Assembly: GCA_026745465.1 (NCBI GenBank)
Contig: JACYXH010000837.1
Location: forward strand, 313,501-377,500
Length of the DNA: 64,000 nt
Source: Lota lota
Lineage: Eukaryota > Chordata > Actinopteri > Gadiformes > Lotidae
Direction: 5' to 3'
Notes under the pieces: generated by a model
What the model was told of the DNA's origin: nothing
The model's input: the letters and a program-made list of their open reading frames with translations, nothing else
Database searches by the model: none
Made by a program: the position numbers and the translations under genes
In this document: positions 34,426 through 46,761 of the stretch, one piece after another
Layout: each line of letters starts with the position of its first letter
Numbering within the stretch: the first letter of the stretch is position 1

Positions 34426-34971
34426 TCAAAACTTTTAGAGCCGTTATTGTGAAACTACTGCGTTTTCTGTTGTGGACCAACGTAGCTATGCTGCATTTTG
34501 GTGTGAGACTGGGTTACGATGGATTCTACACTAAGTAAAACATACTTATGAATATTAGATTCCATTTCTGCCAAGTCTGTTCCACTAGATGCCACTAGAT
34601 TCTACACACCACACATTTAAGTTATTGAGAATATATGACAAGCATGAAAAAATCCAACTATCCTGACGCTATGGTGACATCACTACCATGTATTAAAGAG
34701 GCGTGCAGCTCCTCTGTCTAACTCATACAGGTCTGCTAGTACCATGACGACTTTCTCTCACTTGTAGGAACCACCGACTAGCTGTCTGGCAACAATATAG
34801 AAGCAGATAAAATTGTATACACTATATATTTAATGCATATTTATGCTTAAGATAGGTTGAATATGTGAAAGGTAAATATTGGTATAAGACATTCTTTAAG
34901 ATTTCACAGTGTCATAAATGATAATTTGCTTGTTGTATTATGATCTGCTATGATTCTCTTTTTTTCTGCAG
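34426..34971. other. 5' flank of odorant receptor
   Basis: AT-rich. 34575-34612 (TTCCACTAGATGCCACTAGA) is a common fish dispersed-repeat end. A pyrimidine tract ending TTTCTGCAG (34961-34971) is a good splice acceptor about 100 nt before the receptor start, so the gene probably has an upstream non-coding exon. Confidence 0.5.
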
Positions 34972-35072
34972 ATGTGACCAAAGTCATGTTCAATCAGGAA
35001 GGGGAGGTTGATGAAGAAACGAGGACGGCACACTGCACCACCAAAGCATCTCATGAATTGTCTGTTGGTCGA

Positions 35073-36005
35073 ATGGAAAACGGTTCTCATCCATTTAACT
35101 TTAATCTTACTATGTTTGGATACATTGGAAACTACAGCTACCCAGTGTTTTTTTTCTTTTTTCTTCTGTATACAGTAATTGTATCTGCTAATGTCATCAT
35201 TATACTGGTAATCTCCTTAGAGAGATCGCTGCATCAGCCCATGTATCTTTTAATTGTGTGTCTTTCAGTGAACTCTCTGTATGGATCTGCTGGTTTCTTC
35301 CCAAGGTTCCTAAGAGACCTTCTGCAGGCAACTCACTTGATGTCCCGTCTAGAGTGCTTCAGTCAGATCTATGTCATGTATACGTATGCATCTTATGAAT
35401 TCACTATTCTCAGTATGATGGCATATGATAGATATGTGGCTGTATGTCAATCGTTACACTACCACAGCACCATGACCTCCAAAATGGTCTACAAGCTGTT
35501 TCTCTTTGCATGGACCTACCCAGCCATTACTGTTGGAATATGTATTTTCTTTTCTAGTAGACTCCCTTTGTGTGGTAATAAAATACCCAGACTATTCTGT
35601 GCTAACTGGCCTGTTGTGAAGTTGTCTTGTGTGGACACTTCTGTCAACAACGTTGTTGGCATGTTACTGACCATGGTGATTGTCTTTATACCCCTGCTTT
35701 TTGTTTTATATACATACCTACGTATTTTGCTTATTTGTAGGAAACGCTCTGCAGAGTTCAAATTGAAAGTTTTCCAAAGCTGTCTACCGCACATTGTTAC
35801 AGTTTTCAACTATACCATTTGCATATTTTGTGATATTACCCTAAGCCGCTTTGATATAGAAGAGCTATATCCAACACTAAGTGTAATTATATCCCTTGAG
35901 TTTGTCGTGATCCCTACAATTCTAAATCCTCTTATGTATGGCCTCAAGCTTCCAGAAATGAGAAGAGCGATATTGAAATTGCTATGTCGAAACAGGCAAC
36001 TGTAA
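35073..36005 (+). CDS. Odorant receptor (class A GPCR, fish OR family)
   Basis: 310 residues from MENGS. The frame is open 41 codons further upstream, but MENGS is the usual start and is followed by three N-glycosylation sequons (N3, N11, N20). Seven hydrophobic segments. Signatures: GN-like N40 in TM1, LHQPMY at 53-58, MAYDRYVAVC at 116-125 at the end of TM3, conserved Cys95, a KVFQSCLPH block before TM6, and PTILNPLMYG at 281-290 in TM7. It detects odorants in olfactory neuron cilia and signals through a G protein. Intact single-exon CDS, the only receptor gene in the window, flanked on both sides by transposon remnants. Confidence 0.95.
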   Translation: MENGSHPFNFNLTMFGYIGNYSYPVFFFFFLLYTVIVSANVIIILVISLERSLHQPMYLLIVCLSVNSLYGSAGFFPRFLRDLLQATHLMSRLECFSQIYVMYTYASYEFTILSMMAYDRYVAVCQSLHYHSTMTSKMVYKLFLFAWTYPAITVGICIFFSSRLPLCGNKIPRLFCANWPVVKLSCVDTSVNNVVGMLLTMVIVFIPLLFVLYTYLRILLICRKRSAEFKLKVFQSCLPHIVTVFNYTICIFCDITLSRFDIEELYPTLSVIISLEFVVIPTILNPLMYGLKLPEMRRAILKLLCRNRQL

Positions 36006-36878
36006 TTGTAATTGTACCAACTATGTACTGCTACTGTATATCTACTTTGTATACTGACTATCATTGTAATTAAACCAGTTATAAGGTATCATTATCCCTC
36101 ATTCATCTCCTGGTGACTGACGGTTGATTTGATCTGAATGACGACATGATATGTTCAACAGAAACCAATCACTAAACTGGATGTTAGTAAAAATGTGCCC
36201 ACACATGTTGGTCATTTGTTTATTTGGTATCAAAGGTGTATAATATAAACATTTGTTACCAAACAAACTTATAATAACAATACAGCTTTGAATCATAAAG
36301 AAAAAAGAAAAGGAAAATAAACAAATCGATGTTCATCGTAAGCTTGAAGTGAGATTTTTGTTTAGTTTACATTAAACGATACATCGGCTTTCAATATCTT
36401 TTGGACATGAGTTAAGCATATATACATATTAGCATTTGTATTCCTTTATCACAAGTACCACACCCTCATTTACCAGGCTATAGTACTGAACTATAATCCC
36501 ACACACTTCAAAAGATAAGAACATATAAAATGGCAGAAATGCATGAGCACAGCAGCAACTGTAGGGAGATGCATGGAAGCACTGGACAGGGGGAGGCAAT
36601 CACTACATATCTAATGACAAGGCAATGGTTGGTATTCCGGGGAAATAGTGAAACAGTGATTGCCACATCTTTGACTTTATACTATTCAATATTTGACCCT
36701 CCCTGAAAAGCCAGGAGGCAGTCTGGATGAGCATGACTTAAAGCTAGAACAAAAGTCTTGCGCTGAGTAAACAAGGGTCAAATGGACCCGTGTAATCCTG
36801 GTACCACCCTCAGAATCTAACAAGGAACGTAGAGCGCTTTTCATTAGGTAGCTCAAAGACCATTATGTGTGTGTGTGT
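36006..36878. other. No gene seen
   Basis: 3' flank of the odorant receptor. AT-rich, with a short GT run at 36866-36880. Confidence 0.5.
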
Positions 36879-37261
36879 GTAGTTGTAGCGCTCTCTCGGC
36901 TACCGACCAGGGTTGGGAAAACAATATCACACCAGTTCCGAAACAAAACGTAAATTTTATTGCTTCTTTTCAAACAAACAAAAAGTCAACGCTTAGCCTT
37001 TGTGTTGCACGCGTGCTGCTTGCGCCTTCTCGGCCATTGTATACAGTCGTCCGCCTGTGTGGACCCGACCTCACTGTGGGGGGAGCACAATACACATCAG
37101 TCCTTTTAATAGTTATCTAATTGCGCTCATTCCCTACAGCTGCATCTGTGACCCCAATTGAGCCGCTCCGCCCCTTCTGGCTGCAGCCGGCGCTAAACCA
37201 CGCCCCTCCTTACCACATATCCCCACCGCCCCACTTAGGCCGGGGAGCCGTCCGGCCGACA
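36879..37261 (-). repeat. 3' LTR of gmr1-like element
   Basis: On the minus strand begins TGTCGGCC at 37261. The other end is placed near TGTAGTTG (36879) by inspection. A GCAATAAAATTT polyadenylation-like signal (minus) lies near 36960. Related to the LTR remnant at 28013. Confidence 0.55.
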
Positions 37262-37997
37262 GCCAACCCCCCCCCCCCCCCCCCAGTTCTGGCAGTCGGG
37301 AGAGGAAGTCCGCTACCACCATCTGCGCGCCCGGCCTATGGACCACCCGGAAGTGAAATGGCTGTAAAGCCAGGTACCACCGCGTGATCCGTGGGTTGGT
37401 GTCCTTCATGCGGTGGAGCCATTGCATGGGGGCGTGGTCCGAACAGAGGGTGAACGAGCGCCCCAGGAGATAATAGAGCAGGGCGTCGACCGCCCACTTG
37501 ATTGCTAGACACTCCTTCTCCACGGTGCTGTACCTTCCCTCCCGGTCCGACAACTTCCGGCTGAGGTACAGCACCGGGCGGTCCACGCCCTCCACTTCCT
37601 GGGACAGCACGGCTCCCAGCCCCCTGTTCGACGCATCCGTCTGCAACACAAAAGGGAGATTGAAGTTAGGCGTGAGCAAGAGTGGCTCCCCGCAAAGAGC
37701 CTTTTTAACCCTCTCAAACGACGCCTGGCACTGCTCGGTCCACTGGACCGGATTTGAGGCACCCTTTCGGGTGAGGTCGGTCAGGGGGCTGGTCAGTTCC
37801 GAGAAAGCGGGAATGAACCGCCTGTAGTACCCCGCCAGCCCCAGGAATGCCCTCACCTGTCTTTTAGTCTCTGGCCGCGGGCAGGCCGCGACCCCCTCAG
37901 ACCCCCGCACCTGCCCACCACCCAAGCGGTACCCCAAATACCGTACCTCCTTCCGACCAATAATGCACTTCCCTGGGTTGGCCGTGAGCCCCCGACA
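37262..37997 (-). pseudogene. gmr1-like Ty3/gypsy pol 3' end (RT end and RNase H)
   Basis: Reads on the minus strand KEVRYLGYRLGGG, RAFLGLAGYYRRFIPAFS, LQTDASNRGLGAVLSQ, LYLSRKLSDRE, STVEKECLAIKWAV and LYYLLGR, to ADFLSRLPE. The RNase H domain is followed at once by a long G-run (polypurine tract, about 37269-37284) and the LTR, with no integrase after it. That agrees with gmr1-type elements, where integrase precedes RT. The 5' part is cut at 37997, where an unrelated LTR fragment begins. Confidence 0.75.
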
Positions 37998-38372
37998 ATA
38001 AAATTATTTATTGTCCAAGGTACAGGCAAGGGCAAGGCAGGCGGGTAGTCCAGCAGGCAGTAGGCAGGCGGGGAGTCAGGTAGGCAGGAACTAGGAACAG
38101 GAACGGGGACGGGAGCGGAACCCGTAACAGGAGAGTCTAGAAGGCGGGGACGAAGTTATCGTGGGAGATAAACACAACGAGCTAGCACTGGCTTTGTGAG
38201 AAGCCAGTGCTTAAGTACTGTGGGGGTGATTGGTGATGAGCTGCAGGTGTGGGTAGACAGAGGGAGTGCACGTGGTGGCTAATTGACGGGAAAGTATACA
38301 AAGGAGCACATGGTGTAGTGGCACCGGCTGCCACTAGATGGTGGAGTTTGACCAAACGAGGGAGAGGGTGTA
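37998..38372 (-). repeat. Gypsy LTR fragment
   Basis: Ends GTGTAACA and shares GTGGTGGAGTTTG-like and CGGCTGCCACTAGATGG motifs with the LTRs at 38647 and 31451. The left end is cut at the junction with the gmr1-like element. The junction carries an imperfect palindrome GACAATAAA...TTTATTGTC (37998-38018). Confidence 0.6.
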
Positions 38373-38646
38373 ACAAAATCTGCACAATGACAAAATAACC
38401 CCCCACAATGGGGTCAATACATATCAGACCTTTGAAGTGATTAATGTTTTCTTGTAATGTATTTTCTTTTTCTTTTAGTCCCTTTTTTTCTAAGCTGTTA
38501 TGACATTTTCTTTTTAAAGTAAGGTATTGAAATTATTGATGAGCTGTTGGTATGTGGTATGTGAACAATACCCAGCCCCCCCCCGTCTTGCCAGTTATTA
38601 TTCAAGGAGGAATACATCGCAGGACCCAATTTTTGGCTACACCCGC

Positions 38647-39155
38647 TGTTACGGTACAGAACGGGAAACCCAAACACGGAACACACCAGACGGAGATGGT
38701 AGGGGGTTAAAGGGATTTATTTTATAAGACACAGGCAAGGGCAAGGCAATACGTGGTCGGGCAGGCAGAGGTTCGGTGGCAGGCGGGCAACAAACAGTCA
38801 GAGTAGGGGCGACAGACGAGTTGTCGGGCAGGCGGGGATTCAGCAACGTGGAGGCAATCAGGCAGGCAGGGCACAGAGAGCTGAACACAGGAGCGGGCAG
38901 GTTAGGGACAGGCAAGGACAAGGAAGCAGACAGTAGATATGCTGGAACGAGGTAACTAACTCCAAGAGTGTTGACAACGAACTGGCGCCGGCTGCTCAGG
39001 GAACAAGGGAGAAATAGGGTGCGATGATTGTAGAATGGTGACAGGAGTGTAGAGCGGAGTGCACGTGATTGTTAATTGGTGACGGGAGTGTACACAAAGG
39101 CACGTGGAGGAGTGGCAGCCGGCGCCACTAGGTGGTGGCAGAGGGTGGCATAACA
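38647..39155 (-). repeat. Gypsy element 3, 3' LTR
   Basis: 509 bp, TGTTACG to ATAACA on the plus strand. Contains CAGGCAGG-type repeats. Its last 290 bases match 43010-43305. Confidence 0.82.
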
Positions 39156-42100
39156 GTACCCCCCCCCCCCCCCCCCCCCCCCCCCCCACCGTCCAGGCTG
39201 GGTGGTCGTCGATCATCCGGGGAGGTGGCGGAGCTGGGGCGGGGGACGACAGCGGGCTGGAGGAGACAGGCTTGAGCTGGGAGACATGGATGGTAGGGTG
39301 AACACGGAGGGAGGCGGGGAGCTTGAGGCAGACGGCAGAGGGATTGATTTGGTAGGGAAGGGGCCGATGAAACGAGGGGAGAGTTTCTGGGTAGACCCCT
39401 TGAGGGGGAGGTCCTTGGCACGGAGCCAAACTTTCTGACCGGGGGGGTGTACTGGGGGGCCTGAAGGCAATGTTTGTTTACTTGGAGCGAGAGGACGCCT
39501 GGAGGAGCGCACCCCGTGCACGTTTCCAGGTGCATTGGCGTCGTTGCAGGTGGGCCTGGACCGAGGGAACCGAGATCTCCGCCTCAAGGGAAGGGAACAG
39601 GGGCAGCTGGTAACCCAGAGAGCACATAAAGGGGGACAGACCTGTGGAGGCGATCACGAGGGAGTTATGCGCATACTCCACCCAGGGAAGCTGAGAACCC
39701 CAAGTGGCGGGGTTAGTCTCAGTGAAACAGCGGAGAGCGGCCTCCACCTCCTGGTTGGCCCGTTCCGACTGGCCGTTGGACTGGAGGTGGTATCCCAAGG
39801 AGAGACTGACCGAGGCCCCCAAGGCAGCACAGAAAGCGCTCCAGACTTGGGAGGTGAACTGATGGCCTCAATCGGAAACGACGTCCACCAGAATACCATG
39901 CAGGCGGAAAACGTGGGACACGAGGAGATCCGCGTCTCCCTGGAAGAGGGAAGTTTAGGGAGAGCTAGGAAGTGAGCGGATTTGGAAAAACTGTCGATTA
40001 CCGTGAGGATTGTAGTGTTTCCTTCTGACGGGGGGAGACCGGTGATGAAGTCCAGGGTGATGTGGGACCACGGGGATGGGCAGGGTCCGGAGTACGCCGG
40101 AACGGGGCCGGGTGGAGGCCTTGATGCGGGCGCAGGTCGGACAGGCCACGATATAAGAACGGACGTCCGCATCCATGGTTGGCCACCAGAACCGCCGGCG
40201 AATGAAGTCCAGGGTACGGGTCACACCTGGGTGGCAGGAGAGTGTGCGCCCATGAAAGTACTCTCGTGCGTTCAGCGTCCGGTACAAACAGGCGATTAGG
40301 GGGACCATTACCGGGGTCAGGCTGACTTCGCTGGGCCTGAAGAACGGCAGAGTCAACCTCCCAAGTAAGGTGTCGCGACGAGACACGTGGGCGGTAGGAT
40401 GGTCTCAGGGTCCGGGCTGGGGTCTTCGGGAGAGTGTAGGCGAGACAGGGCGTCGGGCTTGGCATTGCGAGAGCCTAGGCGGTTGGTGAGGGTGAAGTTG
40501 AATCGGCCTAAGAATATCTGGCCTGCCGGGAGTTGAGTCGTTTAGTGGACTGAATATGGGACAGGTTGCGGTGGTCTGTCCATACAATGAATTGCTGTTC
40601 CGCGCCCTCCAGCCAGTGGCGCCACTCCTCTAGTGCCAGTTTTACGGCTAGGAGCTCGCGGTTCCCGACGTCATAATTCCTCTCCGGAGGGGTAAGCTGG
40701 CGGGAGAAGAAGGTGCATGGGTGTCGCTTGTGGTCCGAGGGAGAGCGCTGAGACAGGACCACACCCACGCCGGTGTCCAAGGCGTCGACCTCCACATCAA
40801 ACTGGAGAGTGGGGTCGGGTTGGACGAGGATGGGTGCAGACAAGAAGTGCTTTTTGAGGGTCTGGAATGCGGCTTCGGCCTCAGGTGTCCACCGAAAGGG
40901 ACTCTTGGTAGAGGTTAAGGCCGAGAGGGGCGTCGCGACCTGGCTGTAGCCACGGATGAAGCGTCGGTTGAAGCTGGAAAAGCCCAAGAATTGTTGGAGT
41001 TTCTTTAGAGAGGAGGGAGTCGGCCACTCGGCCACCGCCGAAACTTTGGAGGGGTCCATCCTCACCTCCCCCTGGCCGATGATGTACCCCAGGAAGGAAG
41101 TGGACAAGACGTGAAACTCACACTTCTCCGCCTTAACATATAGCCTATTCTCGAGCAGCCACTGGAGGACTTGCTGGACGTGAACTCTATGTTCCTATAG
41201 CGATTCCGAGAAGATGAGGATATCATCTAAATAGACTAACACCGTACGGTTCAACATGTCCCTCAATACATTGTTGACCAGCGTTTGTAAAACTGCAGGG
41301 GCGTTACTTAGTCCAAAGGGCATGACTAAATATTTGAAATGACCCAGAGGAGTATTGAACGTGGTTTTCCACTCGTCCCCCTCCCGGATGCGGACAAGAT
41401 GGTGCGTGTTGCGTAGTTCTAATTTAGAAAATACCTTTGCTCCATGGAGGGGAACAAATGTGGAGCTGATCAAAGGTAAGGGGTACTTGTTTTTTACAGT
41501 GATGTTGTTGAGGCCACGGTAATCTATGCAGGGACGGAGGGAGCGGTCCTTCTTGGTAGCAAAAAAAAACCCTGCTCCAACCGGGGAGGAAGAGGGGCGG
41601 ATAATTCCGGCTGCTACGGACTCCTGTATGTATAGTTCCATGGACTCACGTTCAGGGCGAGAGAGGTTATATAGTATTTATGAGCCCATACACTGCAATT
41701 GTATGGGCGGTGGGGGGTCAAGGACAAGGCGTGGGTCTTACTAAAGACATCCCCCAGGTCATGGTATGCCTCCGGCACCGAGGACAGGTCGGGTGGAGGT
41801 GGTGGCGGGGTCGTGGACTCAGAGACTCGGGGGAACTGTGCGGAACGGAGACAATGTGAGAGACAGTAAGGGCTCCAGGATGTTATGCGGGCCGATCTCC
41901 AATCAACGTGAGGGTTTTGAGACTGTAGCCAGGGGAAGCCCAAGACTACCGGGGTGACGGGACAGTCCATTACATAGAGGGACAAGGACTCACGGTGGTT
42001 TCTGGAGATAAGCAGGGAGACGGGTACCGTCTGATGCTCCACACGGGCGAGAGGCTTTCCGTTAAGAGCCTGGGCCTCTATAGGGGAATCGAGGAGTGAT

Positions 42101-42400
42101 GTCTCAATCCCGAGCTGTTTAACCTGCTCTCTATCGATAAAGGACTCGTCTGTCCCCGAGTCCAGGAGAACCGAGAGCGATAGAGACTGGTCTTGCCACG
42201 AAAGGACGGCGTCAAGTAGGGGTCGGGGGGGGCCGAAGGATTGAGGGTTCGACTCGCCAGAACCCCTCGAGTTACTGACGAGTCGACCCGTTTCCCGGGC
42301 GAATGGGGCAGGAGGACCGGTAGTGACCGGACTGACCGCAATACAAACAGGCCCCGGATCGAACACGATGCTCCCTCTCGTCGGGCGTGAGGTGGGCGTG
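39156..42400 (-). pseudogene. Gypsy element 3 pol
   Basis: Protease [13 protein letters not shown] (about 42150), RT with [11 protein letters not shown] (about 41210), [15 protein letters not shown] (41090), RNase H (about 40600-40850), integrase zinc finger ([18 protein letters not shown], about 40200), and part of the core ([13 protein letters not shown], about 40050). A small deletion near 41690 removes the segment between protease and RT and changes frame. Near 39200 the frame passes from DDHPAWTV straight into a glycine run made by the expanded G tract, so the chromodomain is gone. Frameshifts also near 40505, 40170 and 39850. Confidence 0.85.
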
Positions 42401-42990
42401 TCCCAGCTGCATGGGTTCGGGCTCGGAGGAAGTGCGGACTCACGACAAGCAGGGGCGTGTTTGGGAGGAGGTGGCCGAGGGACGTGAGGAACAGGGAGAG
42501 GCGTCGGGGAAGAACGGAGTGCACGCTTACGCCGTCGTTCGCGCAGCCGGTTGTCCAGGCGGATGGAGAGGGAGATCAGGTGGTCCAGGCTCGGGGAATC
42601 ACCTCAAGTGGCCAACTCGTCCCGGACGGAGTCACAAAGTGCACTCGAGAAAACCCCCAGCAGAGCCTCCCGTTCCACCCATTTTCCGCGGCGAGGGTGT
42701 GGAACTCCACTGCAAACGCGGCAACGGTTCGAGCCCCTTGGCGCAGCGTCAGGAAGCGTTTGGAAGCCTCTCTGCCTCTGACGGGGTGGTCGAAGATTTG
42801 CCGCATCTCTTCGGTAAACACCGAGTATGAAGAGCAGATATCCGAACCCCGTTCCCACACCACTGTTGCCCAGGCGAGAGCCTCCCCTCTCAGCGCCCCG
42901 ATTATAAAGGCGATGGTCGACTTGTCGGAAGGGTAGGTGAAGGGCTGGAGCTCGAAGACTAGGGAGCACTGTAAAAGGAAAGCCCGGCAA
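42401..42990 (-). pseudogene. Gypsy element 3 gag remnant
   Basis: Retains the middle and end of gag (WERGSDICSSYS, FTEEMRQIFDHPVRGREAS) and a damaged zinc-knuckle region near 42330-42370. The first ~95 residues are missing, and the gag sequence joins LTR sequence near 43000. Confidence 0.75.
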
Positions 42991-43009
42991 GATTAGCGGG
43001 GCAGGTTAG

Positions 43010-43305
43010 CGGGCAGGGATCCAGGGAGAGCTGAACACAGGAGAGGGCAGGTTAGGGACAGGCAAGGACAAGGAAGCAGACAGTAGATATGCTAGAATGA
43101 GGTAACTAACTCCAAGAGTGTTAACAACGAACTGGCGCCGGCTGATCAGGGAACGAGGGAGAAATAGGGTGCGATGATTGTAGATTGGTGACAGGAGTGT
43201 AGAGCGGAGTGCACGTGATTGTTAATTGGTGACGAGAGTGTACACAAAGGCACGTGGAGGAGTGGCAGCTGGCGCCACTAGGTGGTGGCAGAGGGTGGCA
43301 TGACA
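43010..43305 (-). repeat. Gypsy element 3, truncated 5' LTR
   Basis: Matches 38870-39155 closely and ends ATGACA before CCCGC. The other part of the LTR is deleted. Confidence 0.8.
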
Positions 43306-43310
43306 CCCGC

Positions 43311-44259
43311 CTACTGAAATTGGTTGTAGCTAAGGGAATGCAAGCAATCCAATCCATCTCAACTATTAGTCAACTTTTTTTTTCATATTTAAGAACTGTC
43401 ATAAGATACAAGTTTGGTGTTAACCATTGATATATACGAACGCCACTTTGACAGGAAATAGGCATTACTCCTAAACAGTGAATCCTATACACACCATGTC
43501 TAGAACCCAGCCAGGACAGCCAGAATATTAGCCACATTGCCCTCATGGGGGCGCTATAGTATGAACAACTGTAACTGTTCACTAAAATGGCTACAATTCG
43601 TAGCACGAATGTGCGATTTGAGAGGAACCAACTTTGGGACAGTTGAGGGTCAATGCTGTAATTGGTCGAGTGACATGATGGCGATTGTACTAAAAATATG
43701 GCTGCCATAGGCCAAAATGTGTCCAATGAGCTTCAAGGAGCCAAAAGGCGGGGTTAACTTTAGACAATCATCATCAAACTTCATGGACCGAAAGACAGAT
43801 GAGTAAGTATGAATCAGTCCAAATACAGTCTGATGACTGTATGATGAATAGTGCACCTTTGATGCAGCCATATCTTACAGACTGTGCCAGAGGAAGTCAT
43901 GCATTTAATGTAATATGCTATATCTTCTCATAGCCTGGCCAATTGTTTTTATGCATTACAATTTCTGCAATGGGGACTTGTCTCAATAAAGTAAATGTAA
44001 TATTTTCTGTTTGACCACATGTCTATTTTACAACGGATTAGCTTTTTGGATTCTATGGAGCCTAATTAGTATAAATTATAAAAATATTTCTGAAATTCTA
44101 AACATTCTGGCTGCTACAGCCAAAAATACATTTCAGCGTAAGGCCGCATTGGATGGAAGTAGCCATAGCTCTCAAACCCTCCTCCCAATTTGAACGAAAT
44201 CAATGTTTTTGGTCAGCACTGCATTTTACATGTAACAAGATGTCATTGACTCAATGTTA
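43311..44259. other. Non-coding repeat-like sequence
   Basis: Contains CATGGGGGCGCTATAG (about 43546), a motif frequent in fish dispersed repeats. No gene. The hAT element at 44268 is inserted into it. Confidence 0.5.
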
Positions 44260-44267
44260 CCCTACAT

Positions 44268-46761
44268 CAGTGCTTCTCAATTATTTTCTGTTACGAAGGA
44301 AGAAGTAAAAATTTCGTGCCCCCCCCCCCAAGTCTCCGCCGCGACTGTAAATAGTATAATCTGTCTATAAAATTGTTATAAGTACACCTCTACATAACAT
44401 TGCATCCTTATTAACATTAAAGAAAAGAAAAAAGAGAAATATAGATAAACTTACAACAAAGAATAACTTTATTAACATTGTTTTTTGTTAAAGAAGAAGC
44501 TTAATTTTGTTAAATTAAGAAAAGACTTAAAGTGCCTGAAATTAAATAAAAACAATCCTTATTTGAACTGTATTTTTTTTGACCATTTGATACTGAAAAA
44601 TAAAATATAATCAATAAATAATAATAAATTCAAATTGATCAGCAACATTAACTCAGGAGCACAATATATGAAACACTTTGACCTATAACACAAAAATGAA
44701 TAAAACAATTAGTGCTGATTTTTCTTTTTATCAAAATGAGGAAGTCAGGATTAATGGCTATAATGAGCACGTTTTGCAGTGCACAGCTTTTCGAAGCGGG
44801 GTTTGAATCATGATACTGCAACTGCTCAATGTTTAGCTGGGACCTGTACTTGGTCTTCAGTGCAGCAACAGCCGAGAAGCCAGTCTCACAAAGATAAGAT
44901 GTAAAAGGAAGAAGAATGCCCATGGCCCTCTGCCCTTAAAGTGGATACTGCCTCTCTACACTCAGCCAGAATTCACTCAGTGTCTGTGATGTGAACCTCA
45001 GTCTCAATGTGGAGTCAGACGTCATATCAATGAACTGGTCCTCCTCTGCAGAGCTGAAACCAGTTGGAGCTGGTGCATTGAAAGGATCTCTCACCCAGTC
45101 ATATTGGGAACTATTTTCAGGGAAGTACTTTTTAAAGAATCCCATCAGTGATGAAATATGCTCCTTAATATATGGAATAACTGAGGTGGCATTATAGTCA
45201 ATAGTGTCAACAAATTCATACAGGTTCTCGAATGAATCAGTATTTCCTTCATCAAGTCGCCTGCCCCACATTGCAAGCTTTCGAGTGAAAGAGCTGATCT
45301 TGTCTGTGACCTGAGGGAGGTGTTTATCTTTCCCTTGAAGCTGTAGATTTAGTTCATTTAGCTTTCCAAATATGTCACTCGGGTAGGCCAGTTTTGCCAG
45401 GAAGTTCTCATCACTAAATCTTTCTGCGAGGTCATACTTGTACTCCTGCTCCGAAAACATACTTATCTGCTCTCTGAGCTCAAAAACTTGGGACAAGACT
45501 TTTCCTCGTGACAGCCACCTTGCTTCACTGTGAAACAGCAAAGCTTGATGATCAGCTCCCATCTCCTCACAGATAGCAGAGAAGACTCTTGTTTTTAGTG
45601 GTCTGGTCTTTATAAAATTGACTACACCTACAATGTCAGTCATAACCTCACTTAATTCAGAGGAAAGGTGCCTTGATGCCAGTGCTTCTCTGTGTATAAC
45701 ACAGTGTGTCCACTCAGCATTAGGTGAGGCCTTCTTGATGAGTGCCCGAAGTCCTTTTCTCATCCCTGCCATGGTCTGTGCACAATCACTGCAAACACCA
45801 ATGCAGTTCTCCCACTTTAGCCCATTGTCAGTCAGGAAGCAGTCCAGCATTTTGAATGGCTCTTCAGCTGTGGCTCTGTCTCTGACATATTTACAAAAAA
45901 GTAGATCCTCACACAGGGAGTTTGTCATGTCAAAACGTACATAAGCGATAAACAAAGTCTTTGTTGCTGTCAGTTGCTTCATCGAACTGTAAGGCAAAAC
46001 GTTTGTCTTTGAGTTTATCTACCAGCTGTTCTTTAAGATCGTTAGCAATGTCATTTATACGTCTGGCGACAGTGTCATTGGACAGAGGGATAGTTTTTAT
46101 TTTTGCAGCACTTGCGTCATCCAGCATGACAGAGACCATGTCTAATGCTGCAGGCAGTATCAGCTCCTCTGCTATGGAGTGTTTTTTTGCACTGAGCAAT
46201 TTGGTACGCCACCTTATATGATGCCAACAGTGCTCGCTGGTTTACTCAAGTAGCATTCACAAAGCGGGACGATTGTTGGCAATATTTGGCACGTTTTCGC
46301 TGAGAAAACTCAAGCGGCTTATCAGCGTGATTGGGGTGTAATGTCTTTAAGTGACGCCTTAATATATTTGGCTTCATGCTGTCCGCTGCCAACATTTTTA
46401 GACACAGTAAACATACCGGTCTTTCCTCGTCTCCCACCGTAGTCACAGTGAAGCCAAGTGCTACATACGCTTCGTCATATTTCCTCGTCTTAGCTTTCGG
46501 CAGACTTACGTTTGTCTCATTATCTCCGTCTCTCTCCGCCTTTCTTTTCATCCCTGTTAAATATTTTTCCATGGTGTCTCTTAAGAGTTTGTTATCTGCA
46601 CTTCATATCTCCTGCTCTGTGCTGTGTGCTATTGTTCGGTGCAAAACAAAACCTTCTCCCTGCGGCCAAAAAAAAGCATGTTCCCCGGGGTCACACGCGC
46701 CCCCCCTGGCATCGCTCCGAGCCCCCCCAGGGGGGCGCGCCCCACTATTTGAGAAAGACTG
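44268..46761 (-). mobile_element. hAT element with ZBED5-like transposase, 8-bp TSD CCCTACAT
   Basis: 2494 bp. Left terminus CAGTGCTTCTCAA and right terminus (reversed) CAGTCTTTCTCAAA form imperfect inverted repeats. Exact 8-bp duplications CCCTACAT lie at 44260-44267 and 46762-46769. C-runs and G-runs lie inside each end (44322-44332 and 46725-46738). It carries one transposase-like gene on the minus strand. Confidence 0.92.
44751..46572 (-). pseudogene. Broken hAT transposase (ZBED5/SCAND3-like)
   Basis: Starts MEKYLTGMKRK at 46572. A BED-type zinc finger follows (C-L-L-C, then H-x4-H in RRHLKTLHPNH). The DDE/RNase H-like and hAT dimerisation parts follow (VCSDCAQTMAGMRKG, HCVIHREALASRHL, SEARWLSRGKVL, FWLSVERQYPL, LLPFTSYLCETGFS). 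Breaks: a frameshift near 46250, another near 45955 inside SNKD, an in-frame TAA at 44936-44938, and a frameshift near 44815 before the natural end RAHYSH (stop at 44751). Encodes no full protein as it stands. Fish genomes carry many such ZBED-like copies, some domesticated. Confidence 0.88.

Larger units (their letters stand above)
38647..43305 (-). mobile_element. Gypsy element 3, boundary-complete but damaged, TSD CCCGC
   Basis: Flanked by CCCGC (38642-38646 and 43306-43310). The complete 3' LTR is at 38647-39155 and the partial 5' LTR at about 43010-43305. Between them are gag and pol of the same chromovirus group as the intact element, with many frameshifts. A deletion removes part of the 5' LTR, the primer site and the gag start. 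Another removes the chromodomain. Confidence 0.87.
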
